From: an uncultured Prevotella sp.
GTDB lineage: Bacteria; Bacteroidota; Bacteroidia; Bacteroidales; Bacteroidaceae
Length of the DNA: 42,294 nt
Reading direction: 5' to 3'
NCBI GenBank assembly: GCA_900539625.1
Contig: UQCW01000019.1
Span: forward strand, 1-42,294
The position numbers and the translations under genes are program-made. Below, piece after piece: positions 27,133 through 34,979 of the stretch. A model generated the notes under the pieces. The model saw only the letters and a list, made by a program, of their open reading frames with translations, did not search any database and was not told the DNA's origin. Within the stretch, counting starts at the first letter, position 1; the number at the start of each line of letters is the position of its first letter.

Positions 27133-27771
27133 TCACGCCATGACGTAAGCCACCTGCTTGGTTTCAAAAAACTCGCCCTCAAAATACTGCGAGAGATTCC
27201 ACACTTCGCAACACTTCTTAAAGGGGGCCATTTCGTTCACGAGGTCGCCGCCCTTCAGACAGATAATGCCGTTGGGTAGGGCGTTGCTTGACTTTCCTGT
27301 GATGTTTTTCTTCACGAGTCTGTAGAGTTCCGAGAAATCCATCACGGCACGCGACACGACGAAATCAAACTTGCCCTTTTCCTCGATGACGTTGCGATGG
27401 ACGGCCTCAGCGTTTTTCAGTCCGAGGGCTTCAATCACGGCATTGGCCACGCGGATTTTCTTGCCGATGCTATCCACCAAATGGAACTTGACCTCTGGGA
27501 AAAGAATGGCCAAGGGGATGCCGGGGAAACCGCCGCCCGTGCCGATGTCCATCACCGAGGTGCCAGGTCGGAAATTGATGACCTTGGCGATACCCAGGGA
27601 ATGGAGCACGTGGTGGGGATAGAGATTGTCGATGTCCTTTCGGGAGATGACATTGATTTTGGCGTTCCAATCGTGATAGAGCGCATCGAGCGCCTCAAAC
27701 TGGCGGCGCTGCTCTTCGCTGAGATTGGGGAAATATTTGAAGATGAGGTCTGCTGAAATGTTTTCTGACAT
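27133..27771 (-). CDS. rsmG: 16S rRNA (guanine527-N7)-methyltransferase RsmG
   Basis: A 212-residue SAM-dependent methyltransferase that modifies G527 of 16S rRNA. The SAM-binding loop DIGTGGGFPGIPLAI (about residues 75-89) and KINVISRKD at the N-terminus are diagnostic, as is VVSRAVMDF in place of the usual VVSRAFA. Length matches the family. It starts 24 nt after the end of the aldo-keto reductase frame and is followed by the metallohydrolase gene, so it is probably part of a longer minus-strand message. Loss of RsmG gives low-level streptomycin resistance in other bacteria. Confidence 0.96.
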   Translation of the reverse strand: MSENISADLIFKYFPNLSEEQRRQFEALDALYHDWNAKINVISRKDIDNLYPHHVLHSLGIAKVINFRPGTSVMDIGTGGGFPGIPLAILFPEVKFHLVDSIGKKIRVANAVIEALGLKNAEAVHRNVIEEKGKFDFVVSRAVMDFSELYRLVKKNITGKSSNALPNGIICLKGGDLVNEMAPFKKCCEVWNLSQYFEGEFFETKQVAYVMA

Positions 27772-27795
27772 AATTATATAATGAGGTATTTTCTT

Positions 27796-28803
27796 TCAAA
27801 ACAATATCTTTTCAATCTGAAGGAGTTCTTCATCAGACAGTTTATCCCTCTCGACACAGCGCAAATTGTCGGCCAACTGCTCCTTTTTGCTTGCCCCGAC
27901 AATCACGGAGGTGACGCCTTCATGCTGCAACACCCAGCGGAGCGCCAGCTGCGCCAAGGTGTCGCCGCGCGAAACGGCGAAATCATTGAGACGCTGGAGC
28001 TTCTGCAACAATTCTGGCGTGAGGTTTTCTTCCTTGAGGGTAGTTTCGAGGCGGATGCGAGAATCGGCAGGGATGCCGTTCAAATAGCGGTTGGTTAGCA
28101 TGCCTTGCGCCAACGGGGAGAACGACACGAAACCGGCGCCTTCGCGCTGAACTTCTTCCAAAATGCCTTCTTCAACGGGGGCGCGGTCGAGCAAGTTAAG
28201 GCGGCCCTGATAGCACAGACACGGCACATCGCGGCTGCGCAAATACTGAAAGGCGAACTTCGTGGCCTCGAGGGGCCAGCGGGAGATGCCCACATAGAGC
28301 GCCTTGCCCTGGCGAACAATGTCCACCAACGCCTAAAGGGGTTCCTCCAAGGGAGTCTGCGGGTCATAGCGGTGGGTATAGAAGAGGTCGACATAATCCA
28401 GTTTCATGCGCTGCAAACTTTGGTTGAGCGAGGCAATGAGCGATTTCCGGCTGCCCCAGTTCCCATAAGGCCCGGTCCACATTTCGTAGCCGGCTTTCGT
28501 GGATATGAAGAGTTCGTCGCGATAGGGTTTGAGAGACGTCTGCATGATTTCGCCAAACGTCTCTTCGGCACTTCCGGGAGGCGGCCCGTAGTTGTTGGCC
28601 AAGTCGAAATGCACGATGCCGTGGTCGAAAGCGTAGTGAATCAACGAGCGGCTTTCCGACAACGGGCGCTGGCTTCCGAAGTTTTTCCAGAGGCCGAGCG
28701 AAACGGCCGACAAAAGGATGCCGCTTTTTCCGCAACGGCGATAGGCTGGCCCATTCTCGTAGCGGTCGGGGGCTGCCAAATATGGTTGTTCTTTATATAG
28801 CAC
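27796..28803 (-). pseudogene. YghZ-type aldo-keto reductase interrupted by in-frame TAG
   Basis: A 336-codon frame for an NADPH-dependent aldo-keto reductase resembling YghZ (L-glyceraldehyde 3-phosphate reductase). Before the interruption: LSAVSLGLW, FDLANNYGPPPGSAEETFG with the catalytic Tyr, STKAGYEMWTGPYG with the catalytic Lys, and DYVDLFYTHRYD with the catalytic His. After it: GKALYVGIS, FSPLAQGMLTNRYLNG and VTSVIVGASKKEQL for cofactor binding. A TAG at 28333-28335 falls between EEPL and ALVDIV, a surface position that varies between homologues. Everything else is intact and collinear, so the mutation is recent or suppressed. Separately translated halves would not be active. Confidence 0.85.
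28333..28335 (-). other. In-frame amber codon in the aldo-keto reductase gene
   Basis: The TAG lies at codon 157 of an otherwise complete 336-codon frame. A single change from CAG, TCG, GAG or AAG would explain it. It is the second such amber in this window (see 13242). Confidence 0.85.
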
Positions 28804-28870
28804 GGGGGTTAATGGGTTATGGGGTTCTGAATTATCGGGCGTTTCGCAGCATTTTCAGACTTACCCTTTA

Positions 28871-29641
28871 CTAAAAAACATCTGCATCTTTCAGCACGGG
28901 AAATTTCTCTCTGAACTGCCACATCTTCTGCAAGTCGATTTCCGCTGAAGCGCAGGCGGCACTGCCGCGGAGCGAGAAAAGGCTGTTGCCGTAAGGGTCT
29001 ATCAGGGTGGTGCCGCCATCGTAATGGCAATGCAAATCATCGCCAACGCGGTTGACGCCCGCCACGTAGCATTGGTTTTCAATGGCTCGCGCACGCAGCA
29101 GTACGTCCCATGCCGTTTGGCGGCTGGCAGGCCACGACGCCACATAGATGATGAGGTCGTAAGGGTTTTCCGCCGTGTTGCGCGAGGCCACGGGAAAGCG
29201 GAGGTCGTAACAGATTTGCGGTAGAACGCGAACGTCGCCCACTTGCATCACCACGCGCTGGCAACCTGAAAGATAATGGGCATCTTCGCCGCCGTAGCCA
29301 AAGAGATGGCGCTTGGCGTAGTGCTGAACGCTTCCATCTGCCCCCATGACAAACAGGGTGTTGACAAACCGACCGCTGCGCGCACTTTCTTCTGTCTGCC
29401 ACGCCAAAGAACCAGCAATGCTGGCATTCAGTTCTTCGGCCTTCCGCAACATCCATTCGTAGCCCATCTTCGATTGCTCCAACGTGTGCTGGTCGGGAGA
29501 GACATCAAATCCCGTACACCACATTTCGGGCAGGACATAAAGGTCGGCGCCGGGCTGGGAAGCCATGAACGACTCTGCCCGCCGGATGTTCTCCTGGGCA
29601 TCCCGCCAGGCAACGTCTGTTTGCAACAATGATATTTTCAT
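28871..29641 (-). CDS. Omega-amidase-type carbon-nitrogen hydrolase
   Basis: A 256-residue nitrilase-superfamily enzyme. The catalytic triad is visible as Glu39 (VLPEMW), Lys110 (YAKRHLF) and Cys144 (QICYDLRFP). These surroundings, especially CYDLRFP and MWCTGF, match omega-amidase/YafV proteins, which hydrolyse 2-oxoglutaramate or related deaminated amides to free ammonia. That would feed the same nitrogen pool as gdhA, although the genes are unlinked. It lies 67 nt upstream of the aldo-keto reductase frame on the same strand, and 58 nt after the PP2C-like gene. Confidence 0.9.
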   Translation of the reverse strand: MKISLLQTDVAWRDAQENIRRAESFMASQPGADLYVLPEMWCTGFDVSPDQHTLEQSKMGYEWMLRKAEELNASIAGSLAWQTEESARSGRFVNTLFVMGADGSVQHYAKRHLFGYGGEDAHYLSGCQRVVMQVGDVRVLPQICYDLRFPVASRNTAENPYDLIIYVASWPASRQTAWDVLLRARAIENQCYVAGVNRVGDDLHCHYDGGTTLIDPYGNSLFSLRGSAACASAEIDLQKMWQFREKFPVLKDADVF

Positions 29642-29699
29642 ACGCTTTTTTATGGAGAACGGTTATCGGTTTTTTACAATGCCTCGCACCTCGCTATAC

Positions 29700-30554
29700 T
29701 TATACTTCCAACGCGAGATAAGTGCGGTCGTCAAACGACACCTGCCCTTCCATTAGGCATTTTGTGGCCGCATTCTCATGGATGCAAAGCGGGTCTTCGC
29801 GCAACAGGCGTTGGAGTTCGTCTTCTGTTTCGCGCCATGTGTCGCACAAAACGGGGTATCCGTCTGAAGCCAGAATGAGTTTCTTGGCCGACGAAGGCAC
29901 GGCCAACACAGGCACGGTGGAAAGATCCATTTCCGTTCCGTCCAACACGGTGTAGCGGTAGGGATTGCGAACATCGGGGTCGTTCTGGAAATTGGTCTGG
30001 TCGCGCAAAGCGTCGTAGATGAAGGCCCGTCCGGCATCAAAATGGCGTATACTGTCGGCCGACGCGCCCTTTGAGAGCAGATAGGCCACGGCTTCGCAAC
30101 GGGCACGGGTCAGGATTTCGTCAACGTGCTTGGGATTGTCATAGGTCTTGCCTTCAAACCTGCATTGGCAGTCGCCGAACAGCCATACTTCTCTCCGCAT
30201 TCTGCTGTAAACAACGGCGGAGCACGTCGGCCGCAGGGCGGCACACGTGAGGGCCGCTTCGGGCATATCGTTGCGGAGCGCCTGCGTGAAACAACGCGCT
30301 GCGCTTTCCATGGTGGCATTCTCTGGCAGCGTTCCGATCGCCCTCGAGATGCGCTCCATCGCCTGGCGGCCTCCGCTCTTCTGCGCAGCAGCTTCTGGGG
30401 CTTTCTTGGCTTTTAAAGGAGTCGCCATGCTCGTTGCGCGTTTGGAAGTGCTACCGTCAATCACGGCCGCAAAATGTTCGGTCGTCACAAAACCGTCTTC
30501 GCAAAGGGCCACGGAATCCAACTTGCCCTGCATGAATGATTCAAGTATTTTCAT
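29700..30554 (-). CDS. PP2C-like protein of unknown role
   Basis: A 284-residue soluble protein with motifs resembling metal-dependent (PPM/PP2C) phosphatases: AAVIDGSTS (about residues 29-37), a central SAVVYSRMRREVWLFGDCQC, LILASDGYPVL and the C-terminal FDDRTYLAL. These match the Asp-Gly, Ser-Asp-Gly and Asp-Asp/Asn metal-binding motifs, but the usual DGMGG is replaced by DGSTS, so catalysis is uncertain. The ATG at 30554 is chosen because the frame upstream of it runs through the foldback hairpin. A partner kinase is not visible. It lies downstream of the AraC-type regulator, separated by that hairpin. Confidence 0.75.
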   Translation of the reverse strand: MKILESFMQGKLDSVALCEDGFVTTEHFAAVIDGSTSKRATSMATPLKAKKAPEAAAQKSGGRQAMERISRAIGTLPENATMESAARCFTQALRNDMPEAALTCAALRPTCSAVVYSRMRREVWLFGDCQCRFEGKTYDNPKHVDEILTRARCEAVAYLLSKGASADSIRHFDAGRAFIYDALRDQTNFQNDPDVRNPYRYTVLDGTEMDLSTVPVLAVPSSAKKLILASDGYPVLCDTWRETEDELQRLLREDPLCIHENAATKCLMEGQVSFDDRTYLALEV

Positions 30555-30617
30555 TAAATAGGTGTTCAGAATTAGACAGGTTCTCCCCTGCATGGATACT
30601 ATAAAATAATTTTGAAC
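30555..30617. repeat. Minimal foldback hairpin (AGGTGTTCAGAATTA ends)
   Basis: TAAATAGGTGTTCAGAATTA (about 30555-30574) pairs with TAATTTTGAACACCTACTTA (about 30601-30620) with one G-T and one mismatch. It fills the spacer between the AraC-type gene and the PP2C-like gene. The arms match the ends of the 192-bp element at 34719, with almost the whole interior missing. It may serve as a terminator. Confidence 0.75.
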
Positions 30618-30619
30618 AC

Positions 30620-31762
30620 CTACTTAACATCTGATGGTTGAATGTCCCCATCGGCTTTCTCGCTACAGGCTTTCCGTCGGTATTGCCCCGGCGTGCAGCC
30701 TTCAACGGCGCTAAACATACGGCGGAAGGAAGACACACTGTTAAAACCAGACATTTCCGCAATGACATCGAGCGGGGCGTTGTTTTCAACCAGCAAGGTC
30801 TTGGCAAACGAGACACGGTAGCCGTTGACATAGTCGGAGAATGAACTCTGGAGTTCGGCGTTGATGAAATTGCTGAGGTAGGTGCGGTTGGTGCCGACAA
30901 TCTCTGCCAGGCGAACGATGGTTAGTTTCTTGTCTAAGAACACGCGCTCTGTCTCGAAAACTTGCACCATGCGTTCCTGCAAAGCCTGCTTAAAGGGAAC
31001 CACTTCTTCATCGGCTTCTTCCGCGGCCGGCGCATTATCTGGGCCATCTGCCAGTGCGGCATCTTGCCCGTCGGCACCATCGAAGGGGTTCTCTTTGGAG
31101 AAATCCACCACTTGCTGGCGCGACAAGCAATAGGCGATCACGGCGAAGAAGGAGCAGATGCTGAAGTTGTATGGCACAACCACCCACTCTTGGTTGAGAA
31201 AACTGGCGATGATCCACACTGCAAAGATACCTAAAAACGCCCACACCGTCTTGCCCAACCACCGCAAATCAACGCCTTCGGTGTAGGAACTCCAATCTTT
31301 GAGTTTCAAGTCGTAACGATGGGCGGCAAATACGGCGCAGGAGAGACCGACGATGCCATAGATGAGGAGGGCAAAGATGATGAGGTAATAAATGATTTCG
31401 TTTTTCAACACCCAATATACGAGCAGCATGGCCCAACACGAAAGCATGTTGAAGAGCAGCATGCGGCGGCCAACGCGGCCGGGGTGTGTCAGTTCGCGCA
31501 GCAAACAAACGCCAAAGGGGATGACGGTGGCCTGCAACAGATTGGTGGCCACGACCAACTGGCTGCCAAAAAAATTGTGGATATAAAACAGGAAGAACAA
31601 AACGAAATTGATGCCTGCTAAATATATAAAAAACAAGCCCGACAAATGGTGGAGCCGCGTTCTCTTTCGCCTGATCAGCAAAAGCACGCATGCCACCAGA
31701 ATCACACTGAAATTGCAGCCGGCGGAAAAATCGATCAAAGCCTGGAGGGAATGGTCGCGCAT
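30620..31762 (-). CDS. Membrane-anchored AraC-family transcriptional regulator
   Basis: A 380-residue protein with about six or seven transmembrane helices in its first ~215 residues (for example FSVILVACVLLLI, FFIYLAGINFVLFFLFY, IIYYLIIFALLIYGIVGLSC, VWAFLGIFAVWIIASFL), an acidic linker (about 235-260) and a C-terminal AraC/XylS DNA-binding domain with two helix-turn-helices (VRLAEIVGTNRTYLSNFINA; PLDVIAEMSGFNSVSSFRRMF). The ATG at 31762 is chosen since the extension upstream reads through the repeat motif AAGTAGGTGTTCAAAA. Such proteins sense an envelope or lipid-soluble signal; targets are unknown but the downstream PP2C-like gene is a candidate. Confidence 0.88.
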   Translation of the reverse strand: MRDHSLQALIDFSAGCNFSVILVACVLLLIRRKRTRLHHLSGLFFIYLAGINFVLFFLFYIHNFFGSQLVVATNLLQATVIPFGVCLLRELTHPGRVGRRMLLFNMLSCWAMLLVYWVLKNEIIYYLIIFALLIYGIVGLSCAVFAAHRYDLKLKDWSSYTEGVDLRWLGKTVWAFLGIFAVWIIASFLNQEWVVVPYNFSICSFFAVIAYCLSRQQVVDFSKENPFDGADGQDAALADGPDNAPAAEEADEEVVPFKQALQERMVQVFETERVFLDKKLTIVRLAEIVGTNRTYLSNFINAELQSSFSDYVNGYRVSFAKTLLVENNAPLDVIAEMSGFNSVSSFRRMFSAVEGCTPGQYRRKACSEKADGDIQPSDVK

Positions 31763-32131
31763 AATGTTTAGTAATGGTAAGTAGGTGTTCAAAAGGAGGT
31801 TCCGACGAATGCTTGGCAAGCTGCCTAATTCTGCTTCCATGTTCTCGCCAACCGACTTGTCTGAACGTCCGCAAGCATTATTCTTGGGAGAGATGGAAAA
31901 CCTCCTGCGTTGTGAGGATAAAAAAACAAACTAATATCCTTACAAAGGAAATCAAAATTTTCGAGACACAAAAACGGCACGGCCAAAAAGTTGCGAAGAA
32001 AATGAGGGACGGGATTTCAACTCGATTTTTTAGCAGCCCTTCTATCTTGAATCTATATATCATGAAACTGACATTAACAGAGCAATAAGGGGTGATGCGA
32101 AGACATGCAGCGAAGGTCTGAGGCGAAGCAC

Positions 32132-32280
32132 TGTAGCTCACTTTGCTCGCAAAGTGAGGGGGGGGCGAATTTTGTGGCGACCAAGCAGGGACTAAAAATC
32201 CAACAAAGTCATACCCCCAGAGCGCTGGTCATGTTCGCTAAATATCCGTGGCCCTCACTTTGCGAGCAAAGTGAGCTACA
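32132..32280. repeat. 149-bp element bounded by perfect 29-bp inverted palindromes
   Basis: The 29 bp at 32132-32160 are the exact reverse complement of 32252-32280. Each arm itself contains the hairpin CTCACTTTGC-TC-GCAAAGTGAG. The interior has no credible reading frame. It lies in the gene-free stretch 31763-32713, where nothing else coding is visible. Confidence 0.85.
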
Positions 32281-32383
32281 ATGCTGGCGCCGCAACAAGC
32301 GATTGTGTGGGTCAACGCAAATCTCCGCTGCGAGGGTGCTACCGCCGACCTTTTATATTTCCGAATTTTGCCCACTTATGTTT

Positions 32384-32490
32384 GTCAGCGAACGCGGGAG
32401 CAGAGACGAACGCGTCTGGGAGCAGAGACGAACGCACACGGGAGCAGAGACGAACGCACACGGGAGCAGAGACGACTGCACACGGGACGG
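32384..32490. repeat. 22-bp tandem repeat array (locus 2)
   Basis: Four units of 22 bp start at 32396, 32418, 32440 and 32462 with consensus GGGAGCAGAGACGAACGC plus four variable bases; units 2 and 3 are identical. The left border TGTCAGCGAACGCGGGA is the same as at locus 1 (9855). Units are contiguous, without spacers. Confidence 0.85.
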
Positions 32491-32593
32491 TGTTCGCCAA
32501 AAGGCATAGGGGCTGAAGCGGAAGCAATGTTTTTCCGCTTGTCAGCGCTTTTTCCAGTAAGCGGTCATCAACGCCAACTGGCTGCATGCACAG

Positions 32594-32637
32594 AAAAAAG
32601 GCGTTGCAAAACCCGCATGGGGTGTGCAACGCCTTTG
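32594..32637 (-). terminator. Terminator of efp
   Basis: Arms AAAGGCGTTGCA (32597-32608) and TGCAACGCCTTT (32625-32636) form a 12-bp stem; on the minus strand it ends in a run of six T. It lies 78 nt after the EF-P stop codon. Confidence 0.85.
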
Positions 32638-32713
32638 TTTATTAAGGAATATCTTTTCAATGCTCTCTGAGGAAAATGGTTTCCAAGGAGAAGCATGTGT
32701 TCTGCAATGGAGA

Positions 32714-33280
32714 TTAAGCCTTTACGCGGTTTACGTAAGAACCGTCACGCGTGTCAACTTCAATCATTTCTCCTTCGTTGATGAAGAGAGGAACACGAAC
32801 TTCAGCACCGGTTTCAAGCTTGGCAGGCTTCAACGTGTTGGTGGCGGTGTCGCCCTTGAGACCTGGCTCGGTGTAAACAATCTTGAGCTTGGTCTTCACT
32901 GGCATTTCAGCATAGAGAATGGTTTCCGTTGAAGCATCGCTGACAACTTCAACAACATCACCTTCCTTCATGAAGTCAACGCCGGTGATCAAGTCTTTTT
33001 CAATCACCACGTCGTCCCAAGTTTCCTGGTTGAGGAAGTGATACTGGTCGCCATCGGCATACGAATACTGGAAAGGACGACGTTCTACACGTACATCTTC
33101 GAGCGCTTCACCAATGTTGAAACGACGCTCCAACACACGGCCGGAAACGACGTCCTTCAAAGTGGTGCGCATAATCGTGTTGCCCTTACCTGGCTTTACG
33201 TGGAGGAAGTCAATGCAGAAATAAAGTTTGCCATCCATGCGGATGCAAGTTCCCTTCTTAATGTCTTGAGATTTGATCAT
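32714..33280 (-). CDS. efp: Translation elongation factor P
   Basis: A 188-residue, full-length three-domain EF-P that rescues ribosomes stalled at polyproline. The modification-site loop reads HVKPGKGNT with Lys32 at its tip, matching the lysine modified by EpmA in enterobacteria; whether and how it is modified here is not visible. Domains: KOW-like N-terminal (about 1-63), OB domain (about 64-128) and C-terminal OB domain ending with GSYVNRVKA. It is monocistronic with its own promoter and terminator. Confidence 0.97.
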   Translation of the reverse strand: MIKSQDIKKGTCIRMDGKLYFCIDFLHVKPGKGNTIMRTTLKDVVSGRVLERRFNIGEALEDVRVERRPFQYSYADGDQYHFLNQETWDDVVIEKDLITGVDFMKEGDVVEVVSDASTETILYAEMPVKTKLKIVYTEPGLKGDTATNTLKPAKLETGAEVRVPLFINEGEMIEVDTRDGSYVNRVKA

Positions 33281-33343
33281 ATTATTTGAATAATTATTTT
33301 GTTAGCTATATGGAGAATTGGGCAAGCCCACAGGTTTGCGGTG

Positions 33344-33374
33344 CAAAGTTAGTTGAATCTGAGCGGATAGCAAA
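33344..33374 (-). promoter_or_regulatory. Promoter of efp
   Basis: On the minus strand TTTG (33374-33371), a 19-nt spacer and TAACTTTG (33351-33344) match the Bacteroidetes consensus exactly. The leader to the efp start is about 55 nt. Confidence 0.8.
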
Positions 33375-33484
33375 GCCATTTCCGACTTTTTATGCGGCCG
33401 CATCCGCGAGTTGCTTGAAACTCGGCAAAGGATTGGCAAGCCACGCGAACGAAGTGCTGGCAACGGATGGCGGCGTCGAGGCCG

Positions 33485-33790
33485 TCAGTCTTTCACTTCC
33501 TCGTAGTCAACATACTCTCCTTCATCCCGCTCAAAGAAGCGTCCGTTTTTGTCGCGGTGTTCTTCGTCCTTCTGTTCTTTGGCGGTGGAGGAAGAGGACG
33601 GACCGTTGGCGGAACTTTTTGCTTTGTCTCTGAAGGAACCGCCGCTGCCGTTTGTCTGGCTGGATGGGCCGCCGTTCATAAACTGGCGGGTGGCCTTGCG
33701 GACGGTCCAAAACATTTTGAAGACGTTGAGGACGAATGAGAGGATTATGAAAATGAAGCCTACTACTAAGGCAAAAATACATCCTGGCAT
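33485..33790 (-). CDS. DUF4834 family membrane protein
   Basis: A 101-residue protein with one N-terminal transmembrane helix (CIFALVVGFIFIILSFVLNV), a basic stretch (VRKATRQF), a Ser/Gly/Asn-rich disordered linker and an acidic aromatic end (EGEYVDYEEVKD). This pattern is DUF4834, a Bacteroidetes-restricted family of unknown function normally found beside the phosphatidylserine synthase and decarboxylase genes, as here. It follows pssA by 177 nt, in which no other gene is seen. Confidence 0.85.
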   Translation of the reverse strand: MPGCIFALVVGFIFIILSFVLNVFKMFWTVRKATRQFMNGGPSSQTNGSGGSFRDKAKSSANGPSSSSTAKEQKDEEHRDKNGRFFERDEGEYVDYEEVKD

Positions 33791-33967
33791 ATTAATATCT
33801 ACATTTTTAACGGGGACTGGATTATCGGACGCCCGAACGGATTATCGGGCAAGGGCTGGCCGATGGCCTATGCTTTACCATTCCACCCTACCCTTCATCC
33901 GAAACTTTTTTTTCTCTGGATGCCGCTTGTTTCCTCGCGCCCCAGGCAAGGAAATGCTGGGCATGAC

Positions 33968-34684
33968 TCAGGCGGCTTTTGTCTTGCTTTTGATGGTGTT
34001 GTCGATGATGGACACCAAGACGTAGAGCACAATGATGAAGGAGAAGGCTGTCCAGCCACACAAGGCGAGGCAGACGATGCTGAGGAGGATGAATCCGTAG
34101 CGCAACTCGTTGCCTTTCAATCCGAAGTGCTTAAACTTGAGGGCGAACATGGGAATTTCTGCGACGAGGAGCCACGAGGAGAGCAAAATGCCAGCCAACA
34201 AGGCCCAACTGCTCCACGGGGTGGCCACCAGCCAATCGTGTGCGCCAACGGCCAATGCTGCCCAGAAGAGGGTGTTGGCAGGCGTGGGCAAACCGATGAA
34301 GGAGGTGCTCTGGCGCTCGTCTAAATTGAACATGGCCAAGCGCAAGGCCGAAAAAGCGGCCATGATGAAGGCGGCAAAGGGCAGATAGGGAAGCAACGCG
34401 CTGCCAGGCAAGGCCACAGGCAGGGTTTCGCGCAGGAGGGAGAACAACACGGCGGACGGGGCGACACCAAAGGTGACGTCGTCGGCCAGGGAGTCTAACT
34501 CTTTGCCGATGGGGGAAGAGACACCCAAAAGACGGGCAGCAAATCCATCGAAGAAATCGAAGACGGCGCCGCCGATGATGAAATAGAATGCAAAGTCGTA
34601 GGCCGACTGCATGGCAAAGTAAATGGCGATGCAACCGCAGATGAGGTTGCAACTGGTAATCGTATTTGGAATGTGCTTCTTCAT
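33968..34684 (-). CDS. pssA: CDP-diacylglycerol-serine O-phosphatidyltransferase
   Basis: A 238-residue inner-membrane enzyme making phosphatidylserine from CDP-diacylglycerol and serine. The CDP-alcohol phosphotransferase signature is complete: DFFDGFAARLLG, then G and two Asp in PIGKELDSLADD (about residues 43-70). Six to eight transmembrane helices follow. It belongs to the same minus-strand group as psd and DUF4834, completing the route to phosphatidylethanolamine. A 192-bp foldback repeat lies directly upstream, between it and psd. Confidence 0.95.
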   Translation of the reverse strand: MKKHIPNTITSCNLICGCIAIYFAMQSAYDFAFYFIIGGAVFDFFDGFAARLLGVSSPIGKELDSLADDVTFGVAPSAVLFSLLRETLPVALPGSALLPYLPFAAFIMAAFSALRLAMFNLDERQSTSFIGLPTPANTLFWAALAVGAHDWLVATPWSSWALLAGILLSSWLLVAEIPMFALKFKHFGLKGNELRYGFILLSIVCLALCGWTAFSFIIVLYVLVSIIDNTIKSKTKAA

Positions 34685-34718
34685 GACTTTTGGGTTGATA
34701 AGTAATGGTGGTCTGTTT

Positions 34719-34910
34719 TAAGTAGGTGTTCAAAATTAGTTTATACTATCCATGTAGGGATAAGCCAGTTTAATATTGCCTTGCCGCATTCTTTTGCCCC
34801 TACAACTGTCTTTCATCAGTCACGTAGCCCGCTACGCTCCTTCTTCAAGACAGCTGTAGGAACAAAATAATACGACAATTCAATATAAACTAATTCTGAA
34901 CACCTACTTA
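34719..34910. repeat. 192-bp foldback element between psd and pssA
   Basis: Ends 34719-34745 and 34884-34910 are inverted copies differing at one of 27 positions, beginning TAAGTAGGTGTTCAAAATTA. An inner imperfect pair (about 34768-34812 with 34845-34889) surrounds a core which, read on the minus strand, is GGAGCGTAGCGGGCTACG then TGACTGATGA. This core matches the element at 19941-20128. A second motif, AAGTAATGGTGG, sits just outside at 34700. It interrupts a conserved gene pair, implying mobility. Confidence 0.9.
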
Positions 34911-34979
34911 TTTTTATGCTTAGCAACGAAGGGTGCATCATCCGCTTACTGCTTTTGATACACCCCTCTGATATTTCTT

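Noticed and set aside
32105..32670. Overlapping open frames encoding Arg/Glu/His-rich repeats
   Set aside because: They are translations of the 22-bp array and the palindromes in several frames, with no start context, signal or family.
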